Assembly (NCBI GenBank): GCA_902766805.1
Contig: CACXFF010000352.1
Coordinates: 1 to 5,669 of the forward strand
Source of the DNA: an uncultured Coriobacteriaceae bacterium
GTDB taxonomy: Bacteria > Actinomycetota > Coriobacteriia > Coriobacteriales > Atopobiaceae
Length of the DNA stretch: 5,669 nucleotides
Direction of reading: 5' to 3'
Shown here: in pieces, positions 5,533-5,669 of the stretch
Layout: each line of letters begins with the position of its first letter
Numbering within the stretch: position 1 is the first letter of the stretch
Program-made: the position numbers and the translations under genes
The notes under the pieces: generated by a model
The model's database searches: none
Seen by the model: the letters and a program-made list of their open reading frames with translations, nothing else
What the model was told of the DNA's origin: nothing

Positions 5533-5669
5533 ATGAACACCGAAGGATTCGAGCGCAAGTCCCTCTCCGTGCTGGTGGACAACGAAGCTGGCGTGCTGAG
5601 CCAGGTGTCGCGCATGTTCTCGCGCAAGGGCTACAACATCGAGTCGCTGGCCGTGGGCACGACCGACGA
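5533..5669 (+). CDS. ilvN: Acetohydroxyacid synthase regulatory small subunit (5' part)
   Basis: Only the first 45 codons are present before the window ends. The sequence KSLSVLVDNEAGVLSQVSRM (9-28), followed by FSRKGYNIESLAVG (29-42), is the characteristic first half of the N-terminal ACT domain of IlvN/IlvH. This domain binds valine and passes feedback inhibition to the catalytic subunit. The gene starts 13 bases after ilvB, the usual ilvBN order. It is cut by the window edge, not by a mutation, and nothing seen suggests damage. Whether ilvC follows, as in many actinobacteria, cannot be seen. ilvN and ilvH cannot be told apart from this fragment; I use ilvN because it pairs with ilvB. Confidence 0.93.
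   Translation, partial: MNTEGFERKSLSVLVDNEAGVLSQVSRMFSRKGYNIESLAVGTTD

Noticed and set aside
3635..5536. Plus-strand open frame through the whole of ilvB in another frame
   Set aside because: It has a His/Arg/Gly-rich shadow composition and no ribosome binding site.
4083..5627. 514-codon minus-strand open frame opposite ilvBN
   Set aside because: It is antisense to two certain genes and shows the Val/Asp/His/Gly-rich shadow pattern of GC-rich codons.

Overview
The window is GC-rich bacterial DNA. The strong AGGAGG-type ribosome binding sites, the GC-ending codons and the style of the acetolactate synthase suggest a high-GC Gram-positive. My best guess is Coriobacteriia (Eggerthella/Gordonibacter/Adlercreutzia-like gut actinobacteria). 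That placement is inference, because no rRNA or other lineage marker is present.

Layout from left to right. (1) On the minus strand (496 to 50) lies a gene for a small, acidic, Tyr/Asp/Gly-rich exported protein. It ends at an amber codon, but the same frame keeps coding to the window edge with a second copy of a repeat that the protein already contains. The gene therefore looks interrupted by a GAG-to-TAG change. (2) A 299-bp divergent intergenic region (497-795) holds a PhoB-box-like direct repeat, a dyad-symmetric repeat, a candidate promoter and a hairpin-forming leader. (3) lanM (796-3492, plus) encodes a complete but short class II lanthipeptide synthetase. Dehydratase and cyclase catalytic residues are present, and the zinc site is of the Cys-Cys-Cys ('CCG') type known from ProcM. 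(4) Thirteen bases after lanM is a 20-codon ORF with its own ribosome binding site. Its sequence resembles the N-terminus of a radical SAM peptide maturase and breaks off just before a second copy of the dyad repeat. (5) A non-coding stretch (3569-3815) with a hairpin precedes ilvB. (6) ilvB (3816-5519) and the start of ilvN (5533 to the window edge) encode the large and small subunits of acetohydroxyacid synthase, the first step of branched-chain amino acid synthesis.

How the genes work together. ilvB and ilvN form a conventional operon for one two-subunit enzyme. lanM would dehydrate Ser/Thr and form (methyl)lanthionine rings on a precursor peptide, but no precursor, transporter/protease or immunity gene is visible here. 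It is an orphan modification enzyme bounded by two copies of the same inverted repeat, next to housekeeping ilv genes. This layout fits an accessory island, possibly eroded, or a ProcM-like enzyme acting on substrates encoded elsewhere.
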